A stretch of DNA of 64,000 bases from Haloechinothrix halophila YIM 93223 (GTDB lineage: Bacteria > Actinomycetota > Actinomycetes > Mycobacteriales > Pseudonocardiaceae). The notes under the pieces were generated by a model. It had not been told where the DNA came from and made no database searches. It was given only the letters and a program-made list of their open reading frames with translations. This document shows, in pieces, positions 36,057-44,278 of this stretch. Position 1 is the stretch's first letter. Each line of letters begins with the position of its first letter. A program made the translations under genes and the position numbers. The stretch lies in the NCBI RefSeq assembly GCF_000504245.1, contig NZ_KI632509.1, positions 4,491,502 to 4,555,501 on the forward strand, given 5' to 3'.

Positions 36057-36248
36057 GGCGCTGACGCTACCGGGCACACATCACCAGACCGGCGAGGCCC
36101 CGCGCGCATAGTTGATCAACTTACCGCGCGCCGTGACCATCACAATCGGACGAATCGGACACGACGTGGTCACAGCGCGCAGGGAGTTGATCGACTCGGA
36201 CCACCGGCAAACCCACGGCCGCGACGGTATAGACAGCCACTCGAACTA

Positions 36249-36286
36249 CGCTAATATCTTAGCGAGTGCATTCTTACTCATAAATA
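36249..36286. promoter_or_regulatory. Inverted repeats upstream of the MarR gene
   Basis: CGCTAATATCTTAGCG (36249-36264) has 6-bp perfect arms, and a second A+T-rich dyad, CTTACTCATAAATAAG, follows just before the ribosome-binding site. The trailing ATAAGCTAG resembles GTAAGCTAA at the aldehyde dehydrogenase promoter. MarR proteins bind such dyads, so these are likely autoregulatory sites. Confidence 0.5.
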
Positions 36287-36301
36287 AGCTAGGGGATGGA
36301 C

Positions 36302-36844
36302 ATGGCACGACGCGGGACTCCACAGCCCGACGCGGTCGATCTGATGCTGGAGCAATGGCGCCGCGAGCGCCCCGATGTCGACACGTCGCCGCTGGGCGTG
36401 TTCGGCAGGCTGCACCGCTCATTCAACCGATACCAGAACCAGCTCACCAAACTCTTCGACAGCTACGACCTGAGCATGGCCGGGTTCGGCCTGCTGGCAG
36501 CGCTGCGCAGGCTGGGCGCACCGTACCGCTGCACGGCTGGCCAGCTCGCCGACACCATCCTGCTCTCCACCGGCGGTATCACGCAGCGCGTCGACAAACT
36601 GGAGACGGCGGGACTGGTACGCCGCGACCGCGACCCAGTCGACCGCAGGGTGGTCTACGTCGAGCTGACCGACAAGGGCCTCGCCTTGATCGACGAGGTC
36701 GCCGCGGCGCACTTCGCCAACGAGGCGCGCATGCTGAGCGGGCTCACACAGTCGGAGCAGGCGCAGCTCGCGAAGTTGCTGAGCCGCCTGGAGCACTCGC
36801 TCGATCTGGCGGAAATGAGCGCCAACTCCAGCACCGGAACATAG
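36302..36844 (+). CDS. MarR-family transcriptional regulator
   Basis: About 180 residues. The winged helix-turn-helix is LSMAGFGLLAALRRLGAPYRCTAGQLADTILLSTGGITQRVDKLETAGLVRRDRDPVDRRVVYVELTDKG, with the classic D-x-R-D/R wing. MarR proteins in catabolic islands usually release DNA when an aromatic acid or its CoA thioester binds. ATG 36302 is used because an AGGGG site precedes it with usable spacing. It borders the island with the divergent cupin/aldehyde dehydrogenase promoters. A short GC hairpin (36890-36908) in the 100-bp convergent gap may terminate it. Confidence 0.9.
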   Translation: MARRGTPQPDAVDLMLEQWRRERPDVDTSPLGVFGRLHRSFNRYQNQLTKLFDSYDLSMAGFGLLAALRRLGAPYRCTAGQLADTILLSTGGITQRVDKLETAGLVRRDRDPVDRRVVYVELTDKGLALIDEVAAAHFANEARMLSGLTQSEQAQLAKLLSRLEHSLDLAEMSANSSTGT

Positions 36845-36944
36845 CCTCCAGCGGAGTGCCTCATCGAGCACGCCGCGACCCAGCGCGAAGCCGCCCCAAC
36901 CAGGCGGCCGCGTGGCACGGCGACCAACCCGCCCCAGACAGCGC

Positions 36945-38429
36945 TCAACCCCGCGCCCAGGGCAACGGCTCCTCGTTGAGCCCGAAGTACACGCTCTTCT
37001 GCCGCTGGTAAGCACGGATGCCGTCCCGCCCCTTCTCCGTGCCGATCCCACTCGCCTTCATCCCGCTGAACGGCGTGGCGATACTGAATTGCTTATAGGT
37101 GTTGATCCACACAGTGCCAGCCTCGATCCGCCGCGCCAGCGACCACGCCGTGCGGTAATCCCGCGTCCAGATCCCGCACGCGAGCCCGTACACCGTGTCG
37201 TTGGCCTGCTCCACCAGGTCGTCGACGTCGTCGAACGGCAGCACCACCCCGACCGGGCCGAAGATCTCCTCCTGGCATGTCTTGCTGTCGTTGGCCAGCC
37301 CGGCAAGCAGCGTCGGCAGGTAGTACGCACCCCGCGCGAGCGCCGGGTCATCCGGGACGTCGCCGCCGCAGAGCACCCGCGCGCCTTCCTCGCTGGCGCG
37401 GTCGACCAGCGCCGCCACCCGGCCGCGGTGCGCGAACGTCGCCAGCGGTCCCACCTGGGTCGCCGAATCGGTACCCGGCCCGACCCGCAGCGATGTCGCC
37501 GCGCGCACCAGCCGGTCGACGAACTCCTCGTGGACGTCGCGGTGCACGAAGATCCGTGACCCGGCGATGCAGCTCTGCCCGGTCGAGGAGAAGACCCCGT
37601 ACAGCACCCCGGCGACGGCGTGGTCAAGATCGGCGTCGGCGCACACGATCGTCGGCGACTTACCACCCAGTTCGGTGGTCACCGGCATGACCTTGTCGGC
37701 GGCGAGCCTGCCGATGAGCCGCCCGGTGTCGGTGCCGCCGGTGAACGACACCTTGCCTACCTTCGGGTGCCGCACGATCGCCTCGCCGACGACCCTGCCA
37801 GCACCCGGCAACACCGAGATCAGCCCCGGCGGAAACCCTGCTTCCAGCAGAAACGCCCCCAGCGCGAGCGAGACCAGCGGCGTCACCTCGGCCGGTTTCA
37901 GCAGCACGGCGTTGCCCCCGGCGAGCGCGGGCGCGACCTTCTGCGCGTCGCTGGCTATCGGCGAGTTCCACGGCGTGATCGCGCCAACGACGCCGATCGG
38001 CTCGTACATGCTCATGGCCAGGTGTGGCCCACGCGGCGGCGTCAACTCCGAGGATGCGGTTTCCAGCGCGGCGGCGTAGAACCGGAACGTCCCCGCGGCA
38101 CTGCCAACCAGCGCGCGAGTCTCCGCCAGCGTCTTGCCGGTGTCGCGAGTCTGCAGCAGTGCCAGGCGTTCGGTGTCCCGCTCGATGAGGTCGGCTGCGG
38201 TGGCGAGCAGCCGCGCCCGCTGGTGCGGCAGCATGTCGCGCCACCCGGCTTCCGATGCCGCTCGCGACGCCCGCTCGGCAGCATGGTCGACGTCGTCAGC
38301 ATCGGCACCGTGCAGCCTGGCGATCACCTCGCCCGTCGCGGGGTCGACCGTCTCGATGATCGGACCGTGACCGTGCCGCCACTCTCCCGCGACCAGGATC
38401 TCGCCGGGTGCGTCCCGCGAACCCGCCAT
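36945..38429 (-). CDS. NAD-dependent aldehyde dehydrogenase
   Basis: 494 residues of the ALDH superfamily: GVVGAITPWNSPI (oxyanion Asn), LLKPAEVTPL, the NAD-binding FTGGTDTGR, the catalytic Glu in VTTELGGKSP, the catalytic Cys in SSTGQSCIAGSR, and EEIFGPVGVVLPF. It oxidises an aldehyde to the acid, probably an intermediate of the adjacent catabolic pathway. The ATG at 38429 has GGAGGAG 5 bases upstream. It is divergent from the cupin-led operon and shares its regulatory spacer. Confidence 0.93.
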   Translation of the reverse strand: MAGSRDAPGEILVAGEWRHGHGPIIETVDPATGEVIARLHGADADDVDHAAERASRAASEAGWRDMLPHQRARLLATAADLIERDTERLALLQTRDTGKTLAETRALVGSAAGTFRFYAAALETASSELTPPRGPHLAMSMYEPIGVVGAITPWNSPIASDAQKVAPALAGGNAVLLKPAEVTPLVSLALGAFLLEAGFPPGLISVLPGAGRVVGEAIVRHPKVGKVSFTGGTDTGRLIGRLAADKVMPVTTELGGKSPTIVCADADLDHAVAGVLYGVFSSTGQSCIAGSRIFVHRDVHEEFVDRLVRAATSLRVGPGTDSATQVGPLATFAHRGRVAALVDRASEEGARVLCGGDVPDDPALARGAYYLPTLLAGLANDSKTCQEEIFGPVGVVLPFDDVDDLVEQANDTVYGLACGIWTRDYRTAWSLARRIEAGTVWINTYKQFSIATPFSGMKASGIGTEKGRDGIRAYQRQKSVYFGLNEEPLPWARG

Positions 38430-38451
38430 GACAACTCCTCCACTCACCTAG

Positions 38452-38622
38452 TTAGCTTACTTCTAAGATTTATCGGATACCGAGACCATGCGCAAGCCCT
38501 CCCGATAGCGCACCCGCACGCACACCCCCTCTTAAAGGCCCTATTCACCGAGCAAGCGCACGAGGGCTTGCCATCAGGGCCAGCCAGTGCTACAAGTTTA
38601 GAAGTAGTTCGTTTAGCTCTAA
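38452..38622. promoter_or_regulatory. Divergent aldehyde dehydrogenase / cupin control region
   Basis: The 9-mer TTAGAAGTA occurs on the plus strand at 38598-38606 and on the minus strand within 38452-38467 (TTAGCTTACTTCTAAG on the plus strand), pointing at each gene from its own side. A TTAGCTCTAA dyad lies at 38613-38622. These look like binding sites for the island's MarR protein. The remaining spacer shows nothing else. Confidence 0.5.
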
Positions 38623-38643
38623 GAGATCTAGTGAGGTGTGGAC

Positions 38644-39162
38644 ATGAGCGCCCCTTCGGACACGGCCGTGGACCTGGAGACGTTGATCGACTCCTGCATC
38701 GCGAGCAAGAAGTCGCGCGACGAGGACTGGGACACGCTGGGCTTCCAAGCCCAGGCGGGCGAGCAGTTCCGCCGCGCGCAGATTCGCTACATCGGCTCCG
38801 GCGCGACCGGCGACCACTCCGGCGACGACCGGATCCTGCCGTCGGAGCACTTCACGTTCTCCAACATGCGGCTGCCAGTCGGCGCGATCGGCCCCGAGCA
38901 CACCCACCACGACGTCGAAGAGGTCTTCTTCGTGCTGGAGGGCAACCTCGAGGTCACCGTGCACGACGTCGAGGACGGCACGAAGACCGCCAGCCGCGTG
39001 CTCGGCTACCGCGACCTCATCCGCGTACCGGCAGGGGTTCCGCGCAGCCTGCGCAACATCGGTGACGTCGACGCGCTGTTCTGCGTGATCATCGGCGCAC
39101 AGCGGCCGCAGCTGCCCACCTACCCGTCGACCTCGCCGATGCACGGCCTGAGCCGGGACTGA
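38644..39162 (+). CDS. Cupin-domain protein
   Basis: 172 residues with one beta-barrel cupin. Motif 1 is IGPEHTHHDVEEVFFVLEGNLEV, with His/His/Glu metal ligands, and motif 2 is around VPAGVPRSLRN, where the usual His is replaced. A small enzyme (isomerase, decarboxylase or dioxygenase) or an effector-binding accessory is possible. It is the first gene of the long plus-strand operon. The ATG at 38644 follows a GAGG site. Confidence 0.82.
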   Translation: MSAPSDTAVDLETLIDSCIASKKSRDEDWDTLGFQAQAGEQFRRAQIRYIGSGATGDHSGDDRILPSEHFTFSNMRLPVGAIGPEHTHHDVEEVFFVLEGNLEVTVHDVEDGTKTASRVLGYRDLIRVPAGVPRSLRNIGDVDALFCVIIGAQRPQLPTYPSTSPMHGLSRD

Positions 39163-39194
39163 TCCCAGACGGCGGGAAATACGAGGTGAGGGAC

Positions 39195-40130
39195 ATGGCC
39201 ATCACGTTACGGGTGCAGCAGACGACCTGGCTGGCACACGGCGTCGTGCGCGTCGACCTGCGCCACCCGGGAGGCGACGCGCTGCCGGAGTGGCAACCGG
39301 GCGCACACCTGACGCTCCACCTGGCGAACGGGCTGCAGCGGCAGTACTCGCTGTGCGGCGACCCCGCTGACCGCCACGTCTACTCCGTCGCGGTGCTGCG
39401 CGAGCCGGCGTCGCGGGGTGGCAGCGCCTGGGTGCACGAGCGGTTGACCGCGGGCACCCTGCTCGACGTCGACGGCCCGAGGAACAACTTCTCGCTCACC
39501 GAGGCCGAGCGCTACCTGCTCATCGCGGGCGGCATCGGCATCACCCCGATCCTGCCGATGGCGCGACACCTGGCTGCCCGCGATCGGCCGTGGCAGCTGC
39601 TCTACTGCGGCCGATCGCGGGATTCCATGGCGTTTCTGCCCGAACTGACGCGCGACGAGGTCAGGGTGCACGCCGACGACGAGCGCGGTGGTCCGCCCGA
39701 TCTGGCATCGGCGCTCGCGGACGTCGCCCCGGGCACGGCCGTGTACTGCTGCGGACCCGAGCCGCTGCTCGCCGCCGTAGAGCAGGCCGTGCCCGACGAC
39801 GTCGACCTGCATGTCGAGCGGTTCCGGCCCGCCGCATCCCCGGCGACCGCCGCCGAGGACACCACCTTCGACGTCGTCTGCGCCGGATCGGGCACGCGCG
39901 TGCGGGTCGACGCGGACATCTCCATCCTCGACGCGCTCGCCACGGCGGGTGTCGCCGTGCCCAGCTCATGCCGCGAAGGGGTGTGCGGCACCTGCGAGAC
40001 CAAGGTGCTCTCCGGTGAACCGGACCACCGCGACGTCCTGCTGACCGACGACGAGAAGGCGTCGGGCGCCACCATGCTCCCCTGCGTCTCCCGCTGCCGG
40101 TCGTCCGAACTCGTCCTCGACCTCAGCTAG
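39195..40130 (+). CDS. Phthalate-dioxygenase-type ferredoxin reductase
   Basis: About 311 residues in the order FMN-binding barrel (QRQYSLCGDP), NAD-binding domain (YLLIAGGIGITPILPM, YCCGPEPLL) and C-terminal plant-type 2Fe-2S domain (SCREGVCGTCETKVL ... LPCVSR, with four cysteines). This one-protein reductase passes electrons from NADH to a Rieske oxygenase, which is encoded 0.5 kb downstream. The ATG at 39195 is preceded by GTGAGGGAC. Its presence means no separate ferredoxin is required. Confidence 0.92.
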   Translation: MAITLRVQQTTWLAHGVVRVDLRHPGGDALPEWQPGAHLTLHLANGLQRQYSLCGDPADRHVYSVAVLREPASRGGSAWVHERLTAGTLLDVDGPRNNFSLTEAERYLLIAGGIGITPILPMARHLAARDRPWQLLYCGRSRDSMAFLPELTRDEVRVHADDERGGPPDLASALADVAPGTAVYCCGPEPLLAAVEQAVPDDVDLHVERFRPAASPATAAEDTTFDVVCAGSGTRVRVDADISILDALATAGVAVPSSCREGVCGTCETKVLSGEPDHRDVLLTDDEKASGATMLPCVSRCRSSELVLDLS

Positions 40131-40141
40131 CGGAGCCGATC

Positions 40142-40399
40142 ATGAAAGCCTGCGTGAACTTCCGCCAGCGAGCCATGCTGCGCGCCGTCGCGGCCGGGCA
40201 CGCCGAGATCACCTGCAGCTGCGAACCGGACCTCTACGTCGACGGCCTGCCGTGCTGCGACCAGACGGCCGCCCGCGAGCTGGTGCGCGCAGGACTGCTG
40301 CGAGCAGCCCGGCCCGGCCGCGTCGGCCAGCGGGTGCCCGCGCTGCTCACCGAACCTGGCCACGCGGCGCTGTCCGACCAGCTCGACCGCGCCGGCTGA
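40142..40399 (+). CDS. Small conserved-looking protein of the oxygenase operon
   Basis: 85 residues with four cysteines in a CSCEPDLYVDGLPCCDQ segment, which could bind a metal. An adjacent helix-rich part, TAARELVRAGLLRAARPGRVGQRVPALLTEPG, resembles a winged-helix-like fold. No family name can be given. It lies 11 bp after the reductase stop with a GGAG site, in the same direction as the Rieske oxygenase genes. Confidence 0.6.
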   Translation: MKACVNFRQRAMLRAVAAGHAEITCSCEPDLYVDGLPCCDQTAARELVRAGLLRAARPGRVGQRVPALLTEPGHAALSDQLDRAG

Positions 40400-40426
40400 G
40401 CCCCTGACTAACGAGGAGAACCCGAC

Positions 40427-40660
40427 ATGTCGCTCACCTTGCGACCAGTGCAGACCCGGACCCATCCCCCGGCCAGCTACGAGAACGCGCTCGCCGACGA
40501 GCTGGAGTCGATCTACGGCAGGGGCGTGCACGACCTGCCGGGCGTCGTCGCCGCGCTCAACGACAGCGGCGTCCGCCCGCCGGCCGGCACTGACTGGACC
40601 GAGGAGTCGTTCACCGCCGAGCTCGCCCGGCTCGGCGGCCCCGAGGAGGCACGGCCATGA
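40427..40660 (+). CDS. Recombinase-like helix-turn-helix small protein
   Basis: 77 residues: SYENALADELESIYGRGVHDLPGVVAALNDSGVRPPAGTDWTEESFTAELARLG. This matches the small recombinase-like helix-turn-helix proteins that accompany Rieske aromatic oxygenases. The resemblance is to the C-terminal helix-turn-helix of serine recombinases, but there is no catalytic domain. Its role, accessory or structural, is unknown. A GAGGAG site precedes it, and its stop overlaps the Rieske oxygenase start by 4 bp. Confidence 0.75.
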   Translation: MSLTLRPVQTRTHPPASYENALADELESIYGRGVHDLPGVVAALNDSGVRPPAGTDWTEESFTAELARLGGPEEARP

Positions 40661-41730
40661 TCGCACCGACCCAACCACTCGACACCGCCGAAGGCATCCT
40701 CGCGCTGGGATTGCGCGACCGCTGGTACCCGCTGTGCCCTTCCGAGCAGGTGCGACGCGGCGAGCTGACCCGCATCGACCGTGCGGGCGAGGAACTGCTG
40801 CTGTGGCGCGACGCCAGCGGCAGGGTGCACGTCCAGGAGGACCGCTGCCCGCACCGGGGCGCACGGCTCTCGCTCGGCGTGCACATGGGCGATCGGATCG
40901 CGTGCAACTACCACGGCGTCCAGCTCGACGCAGCAGGCACGGTCGTGTCCGTGCCTGGTAGCCCCGGCTGCTCGCTGGAGGGCAGGCGGGCGCTGCGCAC
41001 CTTCCCCGCCGAGGAGCACGCGGGCGCCATCTTCGCCTGGTTCGGCCTCGACGAGCAGACCCCGCCCGCCCCGCTGCACATCCCCGACCCGATCGCCGAC
41101 GGGGGAGAGTGGGCGCACTTCTTGTGCTACGTCGAGTGGGACGCGCCTTACCTGTACTCGCTGGACAACCTGCTCGACCCGATGCACGGCGCGTTCCTGC
41201 ACCGCGATAGCCACACCATGTTCGCGGGCAAGCAGGAGGCGGAGTTCCAGATCCGCGCCAACGACAACGGCTTCGTGTTCGAGAAGACCGACCAACGCGG
41301 CGTGAACTTCGACTGGGTGCAGCTCACCGACGCGGGCGCGCAGTGGATCACCCTCGACATCCCCTACCCCGACACCGCCGGTCCTGGCGGTCCCTTCACC
41401 ATCGTCGCCGCGCTGGTGGCGATCAACGAACACCAGCACGCCGGGTTCTTCTGGCGCTGCCGCAAGGTGACCGGCTGGCAGCGCGACTCGTGGCGCTTCC
41501 TCTACCGCAACCGGCTGGAAGCCAGGCACTGGCAGGTGCTGGAGCAGGACCGGGGCATGGCCGAGGCGATGCCCGCAGACGCCTGGGCGCGGGAGAACCC
41601 CTACCAGCACGACATCGCGCTGATCCGGATGCGCCGCATGCTGCGCGCCGAGGCGAGTAAGCAGGCCGGTGCTCGCACCCAACCCGCGAACGGCAAGGCC
41701 GCCGCCGCCAGCCAGCCCGCCACCCACTGA
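40657..41730 (+). CDS. Rieske non-heme iron aromatic oxygenase, alpha subunit
   Basis: 357 residues. The Rieske 2Fe-2S site is C64-P-H66 ... C83-N-Y-H86. The mononuclear iron site follows in DNLLDPMHGAFLHRDS, which has the bridging Asp and two His, with a later Asp in the C-terminal domain. The size and absence of a beta subunit place it with the phthalate/vanillate-type oxygenases that demethylate or hydroxylate aromatic acids. The C-terminal 30 residues are low-complexity. Partners are the reductase and the two small proteins just upstream. Confidence 0.92.
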   Translation: MIAPTQPLDTAEGILALGLRDRWYPLCPSEQVRRGELTRIDRAGEELLLWRDASGRVHVQEDRCPHRGARLSLGVHMGDRIACNYHGVQLDAAGTVVSVPGSPGCSLEGRRALRTFPAEEHAGAIFAWFGLDEQTPPAPLHIPDPIADGGEWAHFLCYVEWDAPYLYSLDNLLDPMHGAFLHRDSHTMFAGKQEAEFQIRANDNGFVFEKTDQRGVNFDWVQLTDAGAQWITLDIPYPDTAGPGGPFTIVAALVAINEHQHAGFFWRCRKVTGWQRDSWRFLYRNRLEARHWQVLEQDRGMAEAMPADAWARENPYQHDIALIRMRRMLRAEASKQAGARTQPANGKAAAASQPATH

Positions 41731-41754
41731 GAGCGCTGAGAACAGGAGCACCCG

Positions 41755-42690
41755 ATGACGTCGACTACCCCAGGGCCCATCGCGCGGCTGCGCGCGCTGC
41801 GCTCGGTCACGCTGCGCTCCACCGCCTGCGCCGACGCGGCCGAGTTCTACCACGAAGTGTGGGGACTGCGGCCGGTCGAGCACGACACCGGCGCGGTGTG
41901 GCTGCGCGGCACGAGCCCCGAGCACCACGTGCTGCAACTCCAGCAGGCCGAGCAGAACGCGCTCGGTAAGGTCGCCTTCGCCGTCGCCACCCCGGCCGAC
42001 GTCGATGCGGCCGCCCACCGGCTCGCCGCGCACGGCGTGCCGCTCGTCACCGAGCCGGGCAAGCTCGACCAGGTCGGCGGCGGTTACGGGCTGCGGTTCG
42101 CCGACCCCGAGGGGCGGCTGATCGAGCTGTCCGCCGACGTCGACGCCGTCGTGCCGGACGACCCCGACGGGCATCCAGCCGTGCCGCGCAAAATCGCGCA
42201 TGTCGTGCTCAACACCGCCGACATCGACACCGCCTGCGAGTTCTATACCCGCGTGCTCGGTATGCGGATCTCCGACTGGTCCGAGCACCAGATGGCGTTC
42301 CTGCGCTGCAACGCCGACCACCACGTGATCGCGTTCAACCAGGCGGAGTTCCCGTCGATCAACCACGTCGCCTACGAGATGCCCTCGATCGATCACTTCA
42401 TGCGCGGCATCGGCAGGCTGCGGCACAACGGCATCACGCCATTGTGGGGACCCGGCAGGCACGGGCCGGGCAACAACACCTTCAGCTACTTCGCCGACCC
42501 GGCAGGGCTGGTCTGCGAGTACACCTCCGAGGTGGAGCAGATCGTGGAGGATGCCTGGCTGTGCCGGGTGTGGCGGCGCACCCCCGAGCTGTCCGACCTG
42601 TGGGGCACGGCGGGTCCGCCGTCGAAGGACGTCCGCGCACACATGAAGGGCGTGCCCGACCCCGGCTACACCGCGTGGTGGCAGGCATGA
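41755..42690 (+). CDS. Extradiol (VOC-fold) ring-cleavage dioxygenase
   Basis: 311 residues with two VOC domains. Metal ligands of the type I extradiol enzymes are in the second domain: His in KIAHVVLNTADID, His in SINHVAYEMP and Glu in LVCEYTSEVEQ. It would split a catecholic ring next to the hydroxyls using Fe(II) and oxygen. Following a Rieske oxygenase and preceding an alpha/beta hydrolase, it fits a meta-cleavage pathway. The GAACAGGAG site supports the start. The stop overlaps the next start (ATGA). Confidence 0.9.
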   Translation: MTSTTPGPIARLRALRSVTLRSTACADAAEFYHEVWGLRPVEHDTGAVWLRGTSPEHHVLQLQQAEQNALGKVAFAVATPADVDAAAHRLAAHGVPLVTEPGKLDQVGGGYGLRFADPEGRLIELSADVDAVVPDDPDGHPAVPRKIAHVVLNTADIDTACEFYTRVLGMRISDWSEHQMAFLRCNADHHVIAFNQAEFPSINHVAYEMPSIDHFMRGIGRLRHNGITPLWGPGRHGPGNNTFSYFADPAGLVCEYTSEVEQIVEDAWLCRVWRRTPELSDLWGTAGPPSKDVRAHMKGVPDPGYTAWWQA

Positions 42691-43469
42691 AGGTCGGCGT
42701 ACTTGGCGCGGGCGCCATCGGCGGGATCGTCGCGCGGGCGCTGCGCGACGGCCAGGTGCCTGGTGCCGCGTTGACCGGCGTGGCCCACGACGGCGCCGCC
42801 GATCCCGACGGCCTGCCGGTGCTGGCCATGCCCGACTTGATCGCTGGCTCCGACCTGGTCGTCGAGGCGGCGGGGCAGCACGCGCTGGCGGAGCACGGTC
42901 CCGCCGTGCTCGATGCGGGCACCGACCTGCTCGTGGTCTCCGTCGGAGCACTGGCCAACACCGCGCTGTTCGACCGGCTCCTCGCAGCAGGCCCGGGTGC
43001 GCTGCACCTGTCTACTGGCGCGATCGGCGGCCTTGACCTGCTCCGCGCCGCCGCGCGAATGGCGCCGCTCGACCGGGTGGAGATCGTCACCACCAAGCGC
43101 GCCACCAGCCTGATCCAGCCGTGGATGGACGACGCCGAACGCGCAAGGCTGCACAGCGCGACCGCGCCCATCGAACTGCGCCGCGGCCCGGCCCGCGATA
43201 TCACCGCGGCCTTCCCCAAGTCGGCCAACGTCGCGGCGTCGGTGGCCCTCGCGGCTGGCGACTGGGACGTCGTCGAGGCTGCCGTCGTCGCCGACCCGGC
43301 CGCCGCCACCACCTCGCACGTCATCACGGCCGACGGTGCGGCGGGCGAATACCGGTTCGAGATCCGCAACCAGCCATCCCCGCAGACCCCGACCAGCAGC
43401 CAGGTCGTGCCGTACGCGGTGCTGTCCGCACTCACCGCGCTGGCCACACCGAAGGGAGCGTTCCGGTGA
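42687..43469 (+). CDS. Aspartate-dehydrogenase-like oxidoreductase (NadX family)
   Basis: 260 residues. The N-terminal dinucleotide site is KVGVLGAGAIGGIVARAL. DLVVEAAGQHAL and LLVVSVGALAN follow, then a C-terminal domain with HLSTGAIGGLDLLRAA, TKRATSLI and FPKSANVAASVAL, as in L-aspartate dehydrogenases (PF01958/PF03447). NadX makes iminoaspartate for NAD synthesis, but in a catabolic operon the enzyme may instead act on an amino- or imino-dicarboxylate intermediate. It overlaps both neighbours by 4 bp. Confidence 0.85.
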   Translation: MKVGVLGAGAIGGIVARALRDGQVPGAALTGVAHDGAADPDGLPVLAMPDLIAGSDLVVEAAGQHALAEHGPAVLDAGTDLLVVSVGALANTALFDRLLAAGPGALHLSTGAIGGLDLLRAAARMAPLDRVEIVTTKRATSLIQPWMDDAERARLHSATAPIELRRGPARDITAAFPKSANVAASVALAAGDWDVVEAAVVADPAAATTSHVITADGAAGEYRFEIRNQPSPQTPTSSQVVPYAVLSALTALATPKGAFR

Positions 43470-44278
43470 ACGTGAACGGCATCCACCTGCACACCGCTGG
43501 CGACACCGGCTCGCCTGTACTGCTGCTGCACGGCATCGGCGGATCGGGCCGGTCGTTCGACGCCCAGCTACCGGAGCTGGGGCGCGGGCACCGAGCCTTC
43601 GCCTGGGACGCCCCTGGATACGGCGCTTCCGCCGATCCACATGGCTATCCCGGCATGTCCGGCTACGCCGCCAGCGTCGTCGACGTGCTGGACGGGCTCG
43701 GTGCCGACAGCGCCCACCTGGTTGGCGTGTCCTGGGGTGGGGTCATCGCGACCCGCACCGCGCTGCTGCACCCCGACCGGGTGCGCTCGCTGGTGCTAGC
43801 GGACTCCACCCGGGGCTCCAGGCTCACCGAGGAGTCGGCCTCGCGGATGCGTGCCCGCGCGCGAGAGCGCGCCAGGCTCGGCAGGCTGGCGTTCGCCCGG
43901 GAACGCGGTCCCCGGCTTACCGCCCCTCACGCCAACCCGGACGTCGTCGAGCAGGTCATCACGCTGATGAGCGAGCTGCGGCTACCCGGGTACGCGGCGG
44001 CGGTGGAGTCGATGGCCGAGACCGACCATTCCGACGCGCTCGCGCACCTGAGCGTGCCGACGCTGGTGGTGGTCGGCGCGCAGGACCGCGTCACAGGGGT
44101 GGCCGAGAGCCGGGCGCTCGCCGAGGGAATCCCCGGCGCGAGACTGCGGATCATTCCCGGCGGCCACGCCGCCAACCAGGAGCACCCTGGCGAGTTCAAC
44201 GCAGCCGTACGCGAGTTCCTGTCCGACGTGGACAGTGCGGTGCCCGCTGGGCCCGCCTGCCAAGCGGGAGGTGCCTGA
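43466..44278 (+). CDS. Alpha/beta hydrolase, probable meta-cleavage product hydrolase
   Basis: 270 residues from GTG 43466, overlapping the previous stop. It has LLLHGIGGSGRSF (oxyanion), the nucleophile Ser in LVGVSWGGVIATR, the acid Asp in VVGAQDRVT and the catalytic His in PGGHAANQEHP. The size and context after an extradiol dioxygenase fit hydrolysis of a ring-fission carbon-carbon bond. A general esterase is the alternative. The start of the following SDR overlaps its stop (TGATG). Confidence 0.88.
   Translation: MNVNGIHLHTAGDTGSPVLLLHGIGGSGRSFDAQLPELGRGHRAFAWDAPGYGASADPHGYPGMSGYAASVVDVLDGLGADSAHLVGVSWGGVIATRTALLHPDRVRSLVLADSTRGSRLTEESASRMRARARERARLGRLAFARERGPRLTAPHANPDVVEQVITLMSELRLPGYAAAVESMAETDHSDALAHLSVPTLVVVGAQDRVTGVAESRALAEGIPGARLRIIPGGHAANQEHPGEFNAAVREFLSDVDSAVPAGPACQAGGA

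Noticed and set aside
40427-40660. Serine recombinase fragment marking a mobile element
   Set aside because: Only the helix-turn-helix-like part is present, in a coupled operon position typical of a Rieske-associated small protein. There is no catalytic domain or att-like repeat nearby.
40513-42951. 812-codon minus-strand frame opposite the Rieske and dioxygenase genes
   Set aside because: Arg/Gly/Val/His-rich and lacks any fold signature. The plus strand has coupled, fully recognisable enzymes.
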